DNA from: an uncultured Acidobacteriaceae bacterium
Lineage (GTDB): Bacteria > Acidobacteriota > Terriglobia > Terriglobales > Acidobacteriaceae
Length of the DNA: 57,745 bases
Assembly (NCBI GenBank): GCA_903911925.1
Contig: CAIWFH010000186.1
Coordinates: 1 to 57,745, forward strand
Reading direction: 5' to 3'
Shown here piece after piece: positions 17,165 through 25,826 of the stretch (its first letter is position 1; each line of letters opens with the position of its first letter). Below the pieces are notes generated by a model. It had not been told where the DNA came from. It made no database searches and was given only the letters and a program-made list of their open reading frames with translations. The position numbers and the translations under genes are program-made.

Positions 17165-17338
17165 GGAGAACTCCCTGTCAATCGCTGTGCAAAGCGGGTG
17201 GGCGCCATTCAAGCGGTTTCAGAGGCAAGTGGAGATTTCAGCAATGAAGTGTCAAACCGCGATTGACAACAGCATCTCAACCAACCACGCCAGGCCGGCG
17301 GCACGCTCTCTGCGCCGGCTGATCTTATAGGTCACGTC

Positions 17339-18730
17339 ATGTCGCCAATTGTCGTCATCCTCTTTGCAATCATTGTCGCTGCGCTCTTCTACCTGGCCCG
17401 CACTCCTGAGCGGCACACGTCGATGGCCCTCTGGCTCCCCGTGGCCTGGATGCTGATCGTGGGATCGCGCGAGGTGTCTGTCTGGTTGCACGCCAGCCAC
17501 GGAGGCAAAGTCGCCGCAAGGTACACCGAAGGAAATCCCATTGACGCGGCTGCCTATGGCGCCCTCATGCTCGCGGGACTGCTGGTGCTGAATTTCAGGT
17601 CGCGCAAAGTGGCGGGGTTCTTCTCGAAGAATGGTGCACTCCTCGTGTTCGTCGCTTTCTGCCTGATCAGTATTCTGTGGTCCGATTTTCCCTTTGTTGC
17701 TCTCAAGAGGTGGGTCAAGGGAATCGGGTCCATTGTGATGATCCTGGTAATTCTCACTGATTCAGAACCGCTCGAGGCCACAAAACGATTCTTTGCCCGC
17801 GTGGCATTCATCCTCCTGCCGCTTTCGGCGCTCCTCATCCTGCTCGATCCCGGTCTTGGCTCAGAGTACGATCCGGTCACCGGGGTTACCTACTTCATTG
17901 GAGTCACTACCCAGAAAAACGCGCTCGGCCTCACCAGCATGGTTTGCGGCCTGGGGGCCCTCTGGCTGATTCTCTGCGCCTACGAAGAACGCCGGGGGCG
18001 AGAACGCGTCCGTCACTTGATTGCCTACGTGACCATTCTCCTTACCGCGCTTTGGCTGATCCAGAAGTGCGATTCCATGACCTCGTTTTCCTGCCTGGTA
18101 ATCGCCGGCGCCGTCATGGTTGTCACCACCAATCCATGGGTTTCGCAACACTCAAAAAACGTTCATTTATTGGTTGCCGGCGCCGTCGCGGTAGCTGTCT
18201 TTGCAGCCTTCATCGATGAATCCGGCGGCCTCCTCCACATGCTGGGAAGAAACGCAACCCTGACCGGGCGCACGGATATCTGGAAGGCCGTGCTGTTTCT
18301 CGATCCGAATCCATTTTTCGGAACAGGATATGAGAGTTTCTGGCTCGGCAACCGGCTGCAGAGAGTCTGGGAGATTATCGGCTACAGAGGTGTTGCCGAA
18401 GCTCATAACGGCTATCTCGAGACATACATCAACATGGGGTGGGTTGGACTGTCCATGCTGCTGGTTCTTCTTGCCAGCGGCTATCGTCATGCGGTCGCGG
18501 CCCTCCGTAACAATCCATACTCGGGCAGGCTCAGCATTGCATTCTTCACCGCAAGCGTCATCTACAACCTCAGCGAGGCTGGATTCAAAATGATGAGCCC
18601 CCTCTGGATCGCGTTGATTCTGGAAATCACGGTCGTTCCTGCAGTCCTTCTGCATCAGAACAGCCGCCCTGCCTTCGAAGCGCCGGTGGCCCGCGAGAAA
18701 ACATCGCGTCAGTTCCGGGTTCTGCAGTAA
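17339..18730 (+). CDS. O-antigen ligase/polymerase family protein (Wzy-like)
   Basis: A 463-residue inner-membrane protein with about eleven hydrophobic segments. The family signature lies in the middle: 'GVTTQKNALGLTSMV', then a long periplasmic loop with 'GRTDIWKAVLFLDPNPFFG' and 'AEAHNGYLETYINMGWVGLS'. These are typical of the O-antigen ligase/Wzy superfamily. In a locus with flippase, Wza-like and Wzc-like genes, the most likely task is joining lipid-linked repeats into polymer at the periplasmic face. A ligase role cannot be ruled out from sequence. The 174 bases before it appear empty. Confidence 0.88.
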   Translation: MSPIVVILFAIIVAALFYLARTPERHTSMALWLPVAWMLIVGSREVSVWLHASHGGKVAARYTEGNPIDAAAYGALMLAGLLVLNFRSRKVAGFFSKNGALLVFVAFCLISILWSDFPFVALKRWVKGIGSIVMILVILTDSEPLEATKRFFARVAFILLPLSALLILLDPGLGSEYDPVTGVTYFIGVTTQKNALGLTSMVCGLGALWLILCAYEERRGRERVRHLIAYVTILLTALWLIQKCDSMTSFSCLVIAGAVMVVTTNPWVSQHSKNVHLLVAGAVAVAVFAAFIDESGGLLHMLGRNATLTGRTDIWKAVLFLDPNPFFGTGYESFWLGNRLQRVWEIIGYRGVAEAHNGYLETYINMGWVGLSMLLVLLASGYRHAVAALRNNPYSGRLSIAFFTASVIYNLSEAGFKMMSPLWIALILEITVVPAVLLHQNSRPAFEAPVAREKTSRQFRVLQ

Positions 18731-18744
18731 GAAGCGGAAGTTGA

Positions 18745-18805
18745 GCGGCCGCAAAGCTCTCGAGGGGGCTTAACCCCTGAGGTGTAGCGGCCTTTGTGCG
18801 GCCGC
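18745..18805. repeat. Palindromic intergenic repeat
   Basis: The arms GCGGCCGCAAAG (18745-18756) and CTTTGTGCGGCCGC (18792-18805) form a long GC-rich stem. The loop holds CTCGAGGGGGCTTAACCCCT, followed by GAGGTGT, which resembles the element at 42757-42787. The 308 bases between the polymerase and flippase genes (18731-19038) contain this and otherwise nothing recognisable. It may terminate the first part of the EPS transcript. Confidence 0.6.
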
Positions 18806-19038
18806 AACGTTTGAAACGTGCTTTGATCGGCGCATGTCACACGAATCCCCGCATCGTCGAACAACAGCCTTGCCCACAGTGTTGAATCAAGATAACCTGA
18901 AACCAGCCTTCCAAGTTGCAATCTTCCAAGCGCAGTATTACGCTGACCGATGATTCCCAGGTGTTGTTTGCAGAAATCCAAAATTGAACCCGCCCCCGGA
19001 ACCATCGGCACTCAATTCGCGCTCGGCTGGATCACTCA

Positions 19039-20592
19039 ATGAAGCCCTTTGACGCAAACGGCGTCTTCATGCCCTTCGTTCCCGAAGGGGGAGATGCTTT
19101 GCGTCGCGTGGCCGTCAAAAGCGCCGGCGTCACCGTTTTGTGGGGCGCAGTTGGTCTCGCGGTCCAGATGATCGGGACCGTCGTTCTCGCACGCCTGGTT
19201 GCGCCGCGCGAATATGGCCTGGTCACCATGGTGACCACGTTCAGCCTGGTGCTGGTGGGTTTTGGCGGGTCGGGCGTGCCCGATGCGGTGGCCCAGTGCA
19301 AACAGATTTGCCATCAGCTGGCCAGCAATCTTTTCTGGGTCACCACCGGCATCGGCCTGCTGTTGACCGCTCTTTTTGCAGGTACGGGAACGCTGTTGGC
19401 CTTGTTCTATGGCGAGACTGCGCTTGTGTCTCTCACCGTGGGGCTCTCGGTTGCCATCTTCCTCACCAGCATCGCGGTAATGCCCTTGGCGCTGCTCAGG
19501 CGGGCCATGCTGTTTTCAACTGTGGCGCGAATCGAATTTTTATCCAAAGCGGTTGCCGTCGCCGTATCGATTTCTTTTGCACTTGCGGGGTGGGGCCGGT
19601 GGGCTCTGGTGATGGGTGCAGTCGCGTTGCCTATCGCCTCCGCAACCGGTGCATGGTCGCAATGCCGGTGGCTCCCCGGACGCCCCCGCCACGTTGGCGA
19701 AACCGGCCCCCTGCTGAAAGTGGCGACGCACACCTACGGGCGCTTCGCCGTCAAATACTTCGCGTCGAACACCGACAACCTCCTGGTCGGTTGGCGCTTC
19801 GGCGCCGCCGCCCTGGGCTTTTACAAAAGAGCCTACGATCTGTTTGCCCTTTCAGCCTCGCAACTCGTTTTTGCCACTTCGCTGGTTGCTGTTTCCGCGC
19901 TCAGCCGCGTCAGGGACGACCGGGCGCAATTCCAGCGGTATCTTCTGGGCGCAATTGCGGTATTGGCCTTTCTGGGCATGGGCATCGCAGGCGACTTGAC
20001 ACTGGTGGGCAAAGACCTCATTCGACTGCTGCTCGGCCCGGGTTGGGAGCCTGCCGGACAGATATTCACTTTCTTCGCGCCGGGAATCGGAATCATGCTC
20101 GTCTATGGCACGCACGGGTGGATTCACCTTTCCATCGGCAGGGCAGATCGTTGGTTTCTCTGGGGGCTCGTCGAGTGGGTTGTAAGCGTACTCCTGTTCA
20201 TTGCCGGACTTCACTGGGGACCCAGAGGCGTCGCGGTTGCGTGGGACCTGTCCTTGTGGATTCTCGTCGTTCCGGCCATGTGGTATGCAGGCAAGCCGAT
20301 CGGGTTGGGAATTTCGCCCGTGATCGCTGAGGTCTGGCGCTACATTGTCGCCTCTCTGCTGGCGGGAGTAACATGCAGTTTGCTTCTGGCGCGCTATGCA
20401 TTCTTGTCTGGAATGACAGGCGCAAACGGGGCGGCGGTGCGAATCGTCGCTGTTTCCGTTTCGTTTGTTCTCCTTTACCTGCTGGGAATTGTCGCTCTGC
20501 ATCGCAGTTTTGCGCCGTTAAGAAGCGCGGTCAATCTCTTCCGGGAGATGGTTTCTATCAGCAAGCAACCTTCGGCCGCAAACGCATGTTGA
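19039..20592 (+). CDS. Polysaccharide flippase, Wzx/MOP superfamily
   Basis: A 517-residue inner-membrane protein with about twelve to fourteen hydrophobic segments, of the polysaccharide transporter family (WzxC-like). Visible landmarks are the N-terminal 'LGAVGLAVQMIGTVVLARLV' type segment with 'APREYGLVTMVTTFSLVLVG' after it and 'NTDNLLVGWRFGAAALGFYK' in the middle, where such proteins carry a conserved region. It should move the lipid-linked oligosaccharide from the cytoplasmic to the periplasmic side. The first ATG has no strong ribosome site, and a start a few codons downstream (residue 11) is possible. The next gene begins ten bases after the stop. Confidence 0.9.
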   Translation: MKPFDANGVFMPFVPEGGDALRRVAVKSAGVTVLWGAVGLAVQMIGTVVLARLVAPREYGLVTMVTTFSLVLVGFGGSGVPDAVAQCKQICHQLASNLFWVTTGIGLLLTALFAGTGTLLALFYGETALVSLTVGLSVAIFLTSIAVMPLALLRRAMLFSTVARIEFLSKAVAVAVSISFALAGWGRWALVMGAVALPIASATGAWSQCRWLPGRPRHVGETGPLLKVATHTYGRFAVKYFASNTDNLLVGWRFGAAALGFYKRAYDLFALSASQLVFATSLVAVSALSRVRDDRAQFQRYLLGAIAVLAFLGMGIAGDLTLVGKDLIRLLLGPGWEPAGQIFTFFAPGIGIMLVYGTHGWIHLSIGRADRWFLWGLVEWVVSVLLFIAGLHWGPRGVAVAWDLSLWILVVPAMWYAGKPIGLGISPVIAEVWRYIVASLLAGVTCSLLLARYAFLSGMTGANGAAVRIVAVSVSFVLLYLLGIVALHRSFAPLRSAVNLFREMVSISKQPSAANAC

Positions 20593-20602
20593 GTCGATTT
20601 CT

Positions 20603-21364
20603 ATGAAGATAATCATCAATAGCGACGATCTCGGCGCCAGTTTGAATGTCAATGATCGCATATTCGAACTGATGGAACAGCGGCGCGTAACCTCTGCCAC
20701 CCTGATGATGAATGGCCCGGCGCTGGAAGATGCCGTTCAAAGGATCGGCAAGTTTCCCGAATGTTCTTTCGGCGTGCATCTTAATTTGACGGAGTTCTCA
20801 CCGCTCACCGGCCAAACAGGCCTTGTCCCATTGCTCGATGACAATGGGGTTTTCAACGGAACCCGACGGCGCTCACCTTGGAAAATTCCCCTGACCGCTT
20901 CAATTCGAACCCGGGTGTATGCAGAGTGGTGTGCGCAAATCGAGCGCGCCCTGGCATTGGGCGTGCCCATCAGCCATTTCGACTCGCACCATCACGTCCA
21001 TACAAGGACGAGTTTGTTGCCCGTACTCCATCGCTTGCGGCAAAGGTTCGGAATTCGCAAAATCCGGTTAAGAACCAACGTGTCCAGCGCCTCGCGTCCC
21101 ATTAGCCCGCAGCGTTACGCCAGAAACTCCGCCTGGAATTTCCTCTTGCGGCACTACGTCGGTGCAACTACCACCGATGGCTTCGCGTCCTTCTCGGTCT
21201 TTCACGAACGGTTGCAGGCCGGACTTGGCTGGCAGGGAGCCATCGAAGTCATGTGCCACCCCGGGGGGAATTTGTTCGCGGCAGAGACAGAGTTATTGCG
21301 CGCTAACTGGCAACAAAAATTGGAAAAGGATGCCCAACTGATCAGCTATAACGACCTCGCATAA
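20603..21364 (+). CDS. ChbG/HpnK (YdjC-like) carbohydrate deacetylase
   Basis: A 253-residue cytoplasmic metal-dependent deacetylase. The metal ligands of the family are all in place: the double Asp in 'IIINSDDLGASLNVND', the His in 'SFGVHLNLTEFSPL', and the His cluster in 'ISHFDSHHHVHTRTSLL'. The enzyme family removes N-acetyl groups from diacetylated sugars or from lipid-linked amino sugars. In this locus it may deacetylate a residue of the EPS unit. It follows the flippase directly and faces the deacetylase-like gene on the opposite strand; their stops are 18 bases apart. Confidence 0.9.
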   Translation: MKIIINSDDLGASLNVNDRIFELMEQRRVTSATLMMNGPALEDAVQRIGKFPECSFGVHLNLTEFSPLTGQTGLVPLLDDNGVFNGTRRRSPWKIPLTASIRTRVYAEWCAQIERALALGVPISHFDSHHHVHTRTSLLPVLHRLRQRFGIRKIRLRTNVSSASRPISPQRYARNSAWNFLLRHYVGATTTDGFASFSVFHERLQAGLGWQGAIEVMCHPGGNLFAAETELLRANWQQKLEKDAQLISYNDLA

Positions 21365-21382
21365 CTGCAACGCAAAAGCAAT

Positions 21383-23182
21383 TTACCCACTTCCCGAAAC
21401 TTTCAGAATCTTTGCGATTCCGTCGGCAACTTTCAGCAGTCTTTCATTCCTTGCTACGACGTTATCCCTCAGCTCTGACAGCGCGCGGCGCACCAACACG
21501 CTCGTGTTGTAAGCGACGCCAAAGCGGGCCGCCACCGGCCGAACTGTCTCCCGATCGATAATCTCAACTCTGCGCACCTGGCCCGGTTGCGCTTCAACTT
21601 CCAGTTTCAGCCATCCGTCTTCAATGGTCCACGGTGTCGCGACGCCATCCAACAGGACACTTTGGATAGCCTCTGCGTCCGGCTCCTGCTTGCTCAGCGA
21701 GAAGCGCCCCGGATGCGCGCGGCGGTTGTCGAAGACGAATCTCCGTGTGAAAAACAATACCTCTTGCGAGCCGTCGGGCAGCGTTCTCTCAAGGCAACTG
21801 CGCATCAACTGATCGCTGAGCGACGGCCAGTGCAAGGCCGGGTCCGCTTTATACAAGCGTGCCACGACCTCTTCCATCGCCTCGCACCCCTCGCGAAAGA
21901 ATTCGTGGTGTTCCACCACCAGTGCTGGCTTGCCGATGAAGAGATCGAATGCCAAGGCGAAGAAACTCCGCGGGTAGTGCCTCTGAAAAATGGGGAATCC
22001 GTCGTAGCTCGTAACCGCGGGCCGCAAAAAATCGCGTACGCGAATATCGCCGGCGTCATGGCCGGCCGGAAAGACCGTTGTATTCACGGCGGCAAGGTAG
22101 TCATTCGCGCGCAGGGCCTTGATCGCCCGCGCTGAGAAGCGCCCCTGCGGAAACACCATCACCGGCTCGAAGCCCGCGCCGGTTCGCGCTTGTTGCGCTT
22201 CCATTCTGCGCATGGCCAGGCCTGCCTTGGCATCCAGCCGGGGTCCATCTGCCAACTCGAACTCCCGCTTTGTGTGGTCGCAGCCATGAATGCAAATCGA
22301 CAGGTTGGAGCCTTCGCCCAGAAGTCGCGATGCATTCTTCCGGCGGGTGCGCCAGCCATTCCAAGGAATAAACGCCACCGAGGTTCCGTACCGGCAGCGC
22401 TGCATCGACTCCTGAAGCGCCTCGTAGTCCAGAAAGCCATAGCGCATCGACAATCCCGGATCGTCGATAATCAGCCGCGCTGTGCTTTGCGGCGCATGCC
22501 GGCAATTGTCTCCAAAGCAGAAACGCAGCCAGATAAGCGGTGCAACCAGCGCGGCATAATGTTCTTCAATTCCGTGTGTCCGGCTCAGCGGTTTGTCGAT
22601 GCCGGGAAGCGGCAGACTGAGCAGGAAAATCTTCATGGTTCCCTGGTTCAGCCTGACAAAAACTGGCCGCTCGTTTGCCGTAAGAATCACTTCCGCGTCA
22701 ACAAGCCCGGCGCGCAGTTCGAAAGCCTCCGCTGGCTCTTCAGTGCTCCCTGAAAAACTCAGCCCGGCAAGCTGCCGGCTCAGACTTGCGGCTTCGCCGG
22801 GCAGCGAAAAGCGCTCGGCGCGTTCGTTCAAAGCGTTCACACCCGAGATGGCCCCCGAAGTAACCGACGACAGGGCTCTATGCTGCTCTGGCCTGTCCGC
22901 GCATCCAAATACAAACAATGCTGAAACCGCCCCGTTGAGCAGGGCATGCATGTCCGATCCGCCGCGCTGCATCACCGCTGTCAGGGTCTCGGCGCTCATG
23001 GCAACGCATGATTCTGCCACCAGCGGACTGGCCAGATGCTGCAGCAGGGCCTCGCCGTTTACCGTCGCTAAGGTCTTCGCGGGGACGCCCATCCACTCGG
23101 CCAATGCCAGAAGGCGCAAATCTTCCGGCGCGGACTCCGGACCTGAGAATGCGAGGAGCAATTGTTTCCCTGTGGGCATCAT
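21383..23182 (-). CDS. Large NodB-fold (polysaccharide deacetylase-like) protein
   Basis: A 599-residue protein, the only gene read leftward inside the EPS locus. The centre shows a NodB-like pattern: 'STARLIIDDPGLSMRYGF' with the Asp pair and, about 80 residues on, 'LSICIHGCDHTKREFE' with the H-x3-H-type metal site, then 'VMVFPQGRFSARAIKALRAN'. The N-terminal ~200 residues resemble no domain I recognise. The C-terminal part has beta-rich 'LKLEVEAQPGQVRRVEIIDR', perhaps sugar-binding. No signal peptide is evident, so a cytoplasmic or peripheral place is likely. It may deacetylate the EPS or its precursor. The divergent start faces the methyltransferase gene. Confidence 0.75.
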   Translation of the reverse strand: MMPTGKQLLLAFSGPESAPEDLRLLALAEWMGVPAKTLATVNGEALLQHLASPLVAESCVAMSAETLTAVMQRGGSDMHALLNGAVSALFVFGCADRPEQHRALSSVTSGAISGVNALNERAERFSLPGEAASLSRQLAGLSFSGSTEEPAEAFELRAGLVDAEVILTANERPVFVRLNQGTMKIFLLSLPLPGIDKPLSRTHGIEEHYAALVAPLIWLRFCFGDNCRHAPQSTARLIIDDPGLSMRYGFLDYEALQESMQRCRYGTSVAFIPWNGWRTRRKNASRLLGEGSNLSICIHGCDHTKREFELADGPRLDAKAGLAMRRMEAQQARTGAGFEPVMVFPQGRFSARAIKALRANDYLAAVNTTVFPAGHDAGDIRVRDFLRPAVTSYDGFPIFQRHYPRSFFALAFDLFIGKPALVVEHHEFFREGCEAMEEVVARLYKADPALHWPSLSDQLMRSCLERTLPDGSQEVLFFTRRFVFDNRRAHPGRFSLSKQEPDAEAIQSVLLDGVATPWTIEDGWLKLEVEAQPGQVRRVEIIDRETVRPVAARFGVAYNTSVLVRRALSELRDNVVARNERLLKVADGIAKILKVSGSG

Positions 23183-23444
23183 TCCAGTTGTAATTCTCCG
23201 GCGATTGAAATGATGATAGCGCCTTCGCCCAGCCAGGAGGCCCAGTCAGTCTGGGGCGCCAAACGCTGCCCATCGGAAAGAGAGCCTTCCTTGCCTCGGC
23301 ATGCACTTTGAAACTTGAGCTGCGACTCGCTCAAATCAACCCAATCCGGTAACATTGACAAATCTGCCAATGCATTAACTCGTTCAATGAATTGAAGTAG
23401 CTTCTGAAACCGCGATGCGGCGCTCGAAGCGGGGGAAAGGACTC

Positions 23445-24275
23445 GTGAAAGTCGATCTTGCTCCATTGCTGGGTAATTCGTTCTACCGCGACCTGGACGT
23501 CGACCAGACGCTGGACTATATGCGCCGCCGCTACGTCGAACCCCTGCGCAGGTTCGTCGATATCGAGCAGGCAATCCTGGCCGATTGCGCCGCCGGATAT
23601 GGCTGGCTCTCGTTTGCCTATCTCCAGGCGGGAGGCCACCGCGCCATTCTCGTCGACCCGGACGCAGAGCGGCTCAAAGCGGCTGCCAAAATTGCGGAAA
23701 TGCTGGGCCTTGCCGGCCGCTGCGAGTTCGTTTGCGCGTACCTCCAGGACTTGAAAATCGCCCCGGTTGAGATCTTTGCCAGCATTGAAACCCTTGAGCA
23801 CGTTGGCCGGGACAACATTGCGGCCAGCATGCAGGTCATCGCTTCCACTGCGCTCAAGGCGGTTGTTGTTACCACGCCGAACAAGTGGTTTCCCGCCGTG
23901 GCGCACGATACTGGCCTGCCGTTCGCGCACTGGATGCCTTTGTGGCTGCGCACCCGGTACGCCATCGCCGCCGGTCGCGGAAACCGCGCAAGGACCAACG
24001 CGTTTCTCTCGCCCATGGACCTTCGCCCTCTCGAAAGTCACGGCTTCCGGCCTGCATCAAAATTTCAGACCTTTGCGACCTACGAGGAGTTTGCGGCGTT
24101 CTATCCCCACTATCTGCCCTATGGCCCAAATGAAAGAGAGAGGCTTCGCAAAAGCCCAAAAGCCGGTTTGGCGGCATTTGTGTGGCTGGCTGGTACCCTG
24201 GCAGGCAAAAGGAGCTTCGCAATTTCCCCAAATCTCTCTTCAATCTGGGTGCGCAAGACCAATCCAATCAAGTAA
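23445..24275 (+). CDS. Class I SAM-dependent methyltransferase
   Basis: A 276-residue methyltransferase. The SAM site is degenerate in form but recognisable: 'ILADCAAGYGWLSFAYLQAG' (motif I), then 'AILVDPDAERLKAAAKIAEM' (motif II with the acidic residue), and 'EIFASIETLEHVGRDNI' (motif IV). The end of the protein, 'LRPLESHGFRPASKFQTFAT', is a capping segment. It probably methylates a sugar of the EPS, although this is inferred from place only. GTG 23445 follows a strong GGAAAGGA-like site; ATG 23415 in the same frame would add ten basic residues. It is divergent from the deacetylase-like gene. Confidence 0.85.
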   Translation: MKVDLAPLLGNSFYRDLDVDQTLDYMRRRYVEPLRRFVDIEQAILADCAAGYGWLSFAYLQAGGHRAILVDPDAERLKAAAKIAEMLGLAGRCEFVCAYLQDLKIAPVEIFASIETLEHVGRDNIAASMQVIASTALKAVVVTTPNKWFPAVAHDTGLPFAHWMPLWLRTRYAIAAGRGNRARTNAFLSPMDLRPLESHGFRPASKFQTFATYEEFAAFYPHYLPYGPNERERLRKSPKAGLAAFVWLAGTLAGKRSFAISPNLSSIWVRKTNPIK

Positions 24276-24581
24276 CATCTTCATAATTCCCTACGGCCTA
24301 ACACCAAGGATTGCGATTCAGGTTACCTTGGGGGCACCCATAGCTACCCCTGTTCGTGGGATTTAGAATTGCCATGCAAAACCATATAGTTGCAGGACTG
24401 GGTACTCCGGCTTCTCGGAGTAAGGGTATGGTCGACCAAAAACTCACCGGCCCGCTTCCCAACAGGATGCTGGTGGCAGGTTTGCCGCCCGCAATTCGCT
24501 GGATCGGCTGACGCCGAAGGCAACAAAGTGCAGCGCAGTTCGCCGGGGAATTCTAGTCTTCCGCGGCGAGGAGGCAACGGC
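24276..24581 (+). promoter_or_regulatory. Structured leader before the Wza-like gene
   Basis: 306 bases without a gene. A stem CCAAGG/CCTTGG lies at 24304-24331, and a clean hairpin with seven paired bases (TACTCCG, six-base loop, CGGAGTA) at 24403-24422. The leader ends with GAGGAGG before ATG 24582. No known riboswitch class fits. It may terminate transcripts from the methyltransferase and carry a separate promoter for the export genes. Confidence 0.4.
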
Positions 24582-25826
24582 ATGAATCACCGAATCGGCA
24601 TCGCATGCGTCATACTGCTTCTTTGTGGAGCAGGAAGGATGGGTGCTCAGCAGCCTGCACAGGTTCAAGCCCCAGATCAGGTCCAAAGTTCACCCCAGGC
24701 CGAGGCCCCGGCTCAATCTCCGGCGCAGGTTCAAGGTCAGGTCGCGGATCAGGTTCCGGATGATAGCCAGGATGCGGTTCCGGTCCCTGACCAAGTCCCT
24801 CCCAAGGCCCCTCCGCAGGCCACTGACCAAGCCACTGAACCAGATAAGGCTCATGCTAAAGATCAAAGTCAGGTTCTACCCGACATTCCGGCTGCGGAGA
24901 CTGACCAGCAATCGTCCGGACCGTCTTTGAAGTTGAATCCCATGGAATTGCTGCGGAGATTCGAGCCTGCGGCCGATGAGGAGTACCGGCTTGGCAAAGG
25001 AGACGAAATCACCGTCGATTTCACCGGGCGGCCTGAAATGCAGGCCAAGCTCATTGTCGGGCCGGATGGGAACATCTCCTTGCCGCTGGCAGGCGAGTTG
25101 ACTCTGGCAGGGCTCACCCGCACTGAAGGTGCAGCCGCCGTTGAGACATCGCTCAAAAGCTTCTACAACAACCTCGCGGTCCAGATCTCGGTTACCAAAT
25201 ACACCGCCAACCGTGTCCTGGTGCTCGGTGCTGTCGATCGCCCTGGCGTGTACACCTTTGACGGTACGCCCACGCTCCTTGAGGCACTCGCCCGTGGCGG
25301 CGTTGAGACCGGGCCCAGCAAGACCGATATGCCTGTTGGAGCAAATCATGTTCCCGAGCGCTGTGCCATCTATCGCGGACAAGATCAGGTGGTCTGGGTG
25401 GAGTTGAAGTCGCTCATCGAGACCGGAAATCCCCTCGCCGACCTTCGCCTCCGCCGTGACGACGTGATTTACGTGCCCAGCAATGCCGATCGCTTTGTCT
25501 CGGTCCTCGGCGAGGTTGCGCGTCCCGGCGCAGTTCCACTGACCCACACCTCCACCTTGGCCACCGTCCTGGCCGGGTCAGGAGGCATCACGGAGAAGGC
25601 AGGCGGCAATCCCCGCATCCAGATCGTGGACCCCGCCACCGGCACTTCGCGCGTCTTGAAGTTCAAAGACGTCCTCGATCCCGCCAAGTCGCTTGAAGTG
25701 ACTCTGAAGCCGGGTGAGATCATTTACGTTCCGCGGAGCGGTTTCGCGGGCTTTGGTTATGTTCTTGAGCAGCTCAACCCACTCGTATCTGTGGCCATGA
25801 TGGGGTTTTATACGGGGGTACTATGA
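24582..25826 (+). CDS. Polysaccharide export protein, Wza-like (SLBB domains)
   Basis: A 414-residue exported protein predicted to form the outer-membrane channel for EPS. After the signal sequence ('MNHRIGIACVILLLCGAGR', a weak lipobox at LLLC) there is an unusual low-complexity stretch of about 80 residues rich in Pro, Gln, Val and Asp, with repeated 'QVQ' and 'DQVP' units. Then comes the export domain ('YRLGKGDEITVDFTGRPEMQ', 'GPDGNISLPLAGELTLAGLT') and two SLBB domains ('VLVLGAVDRPGVYTFDGTP', 'VSVLGEVARPGAVPLTHTS'). The C-terminal 'QLNPLVSVAMMGFYTGVL' could be the amphipathic helix that crosses the outer membrane. GAGGAGG precedes the ATG. Its stop overlaps the next ATG by four bases. Confidence 0.92.
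   Translation: MNHRIGIACVILLLCGAGRMGAQQPAQVQAPDQVQSSPQAEAPAQSPAQVQGQVADQVPDDSQDAVPVPDQVPPKAPPQATDQATEPDKAHAKDQSQVLPDIPAAETDQQSSGPSLKLNPMELLRRFEPAADEEYRLGKGDEITVDFTGRPEMQAKLIVGPDGNISLPLAGELTLAGLTRTEGAAAVETSLKSFYNNLAVQISVTKYTANRVLVLGAVDRPGVYTFDGTPTLLEALARGGVETGPSKTDMPVGANHVPERCAIYRGQDQVVWVELKSLIETGNPLADLRLRRDDVIYVPSNADRFVSVLGEVARPGAVPLTHTSTLATVLAGSGGITEKAGGNPRIQIVDPATGTSRVLKFKDVLDPAKSLEVTLKPGEIIYVPRSGFAGFGYVLEQLNPLVSVAMMGFYTGVL

Noticed and set aside
19140..20330. 396-codon frame on the same strand as the flippase
   Set aside because: It overlaps the flippase in another frame and is rich in Arg, Gly and Cys without hydrophobic segments; the flippase frame has clear membrane helices.
24300..24430. 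Possible c-di-GMP (GEMM) riboswitch
   Set aside because: The stems do not carry the conserved GEMM bases or the tetraloop-receptor arrangement.
24390..24581. 64-residue extension of the Wza-like protein
   Set aside because: The signal peptide starts at 24582 after a GAGGAGG site, and the extension overlaps the leader hairpin.
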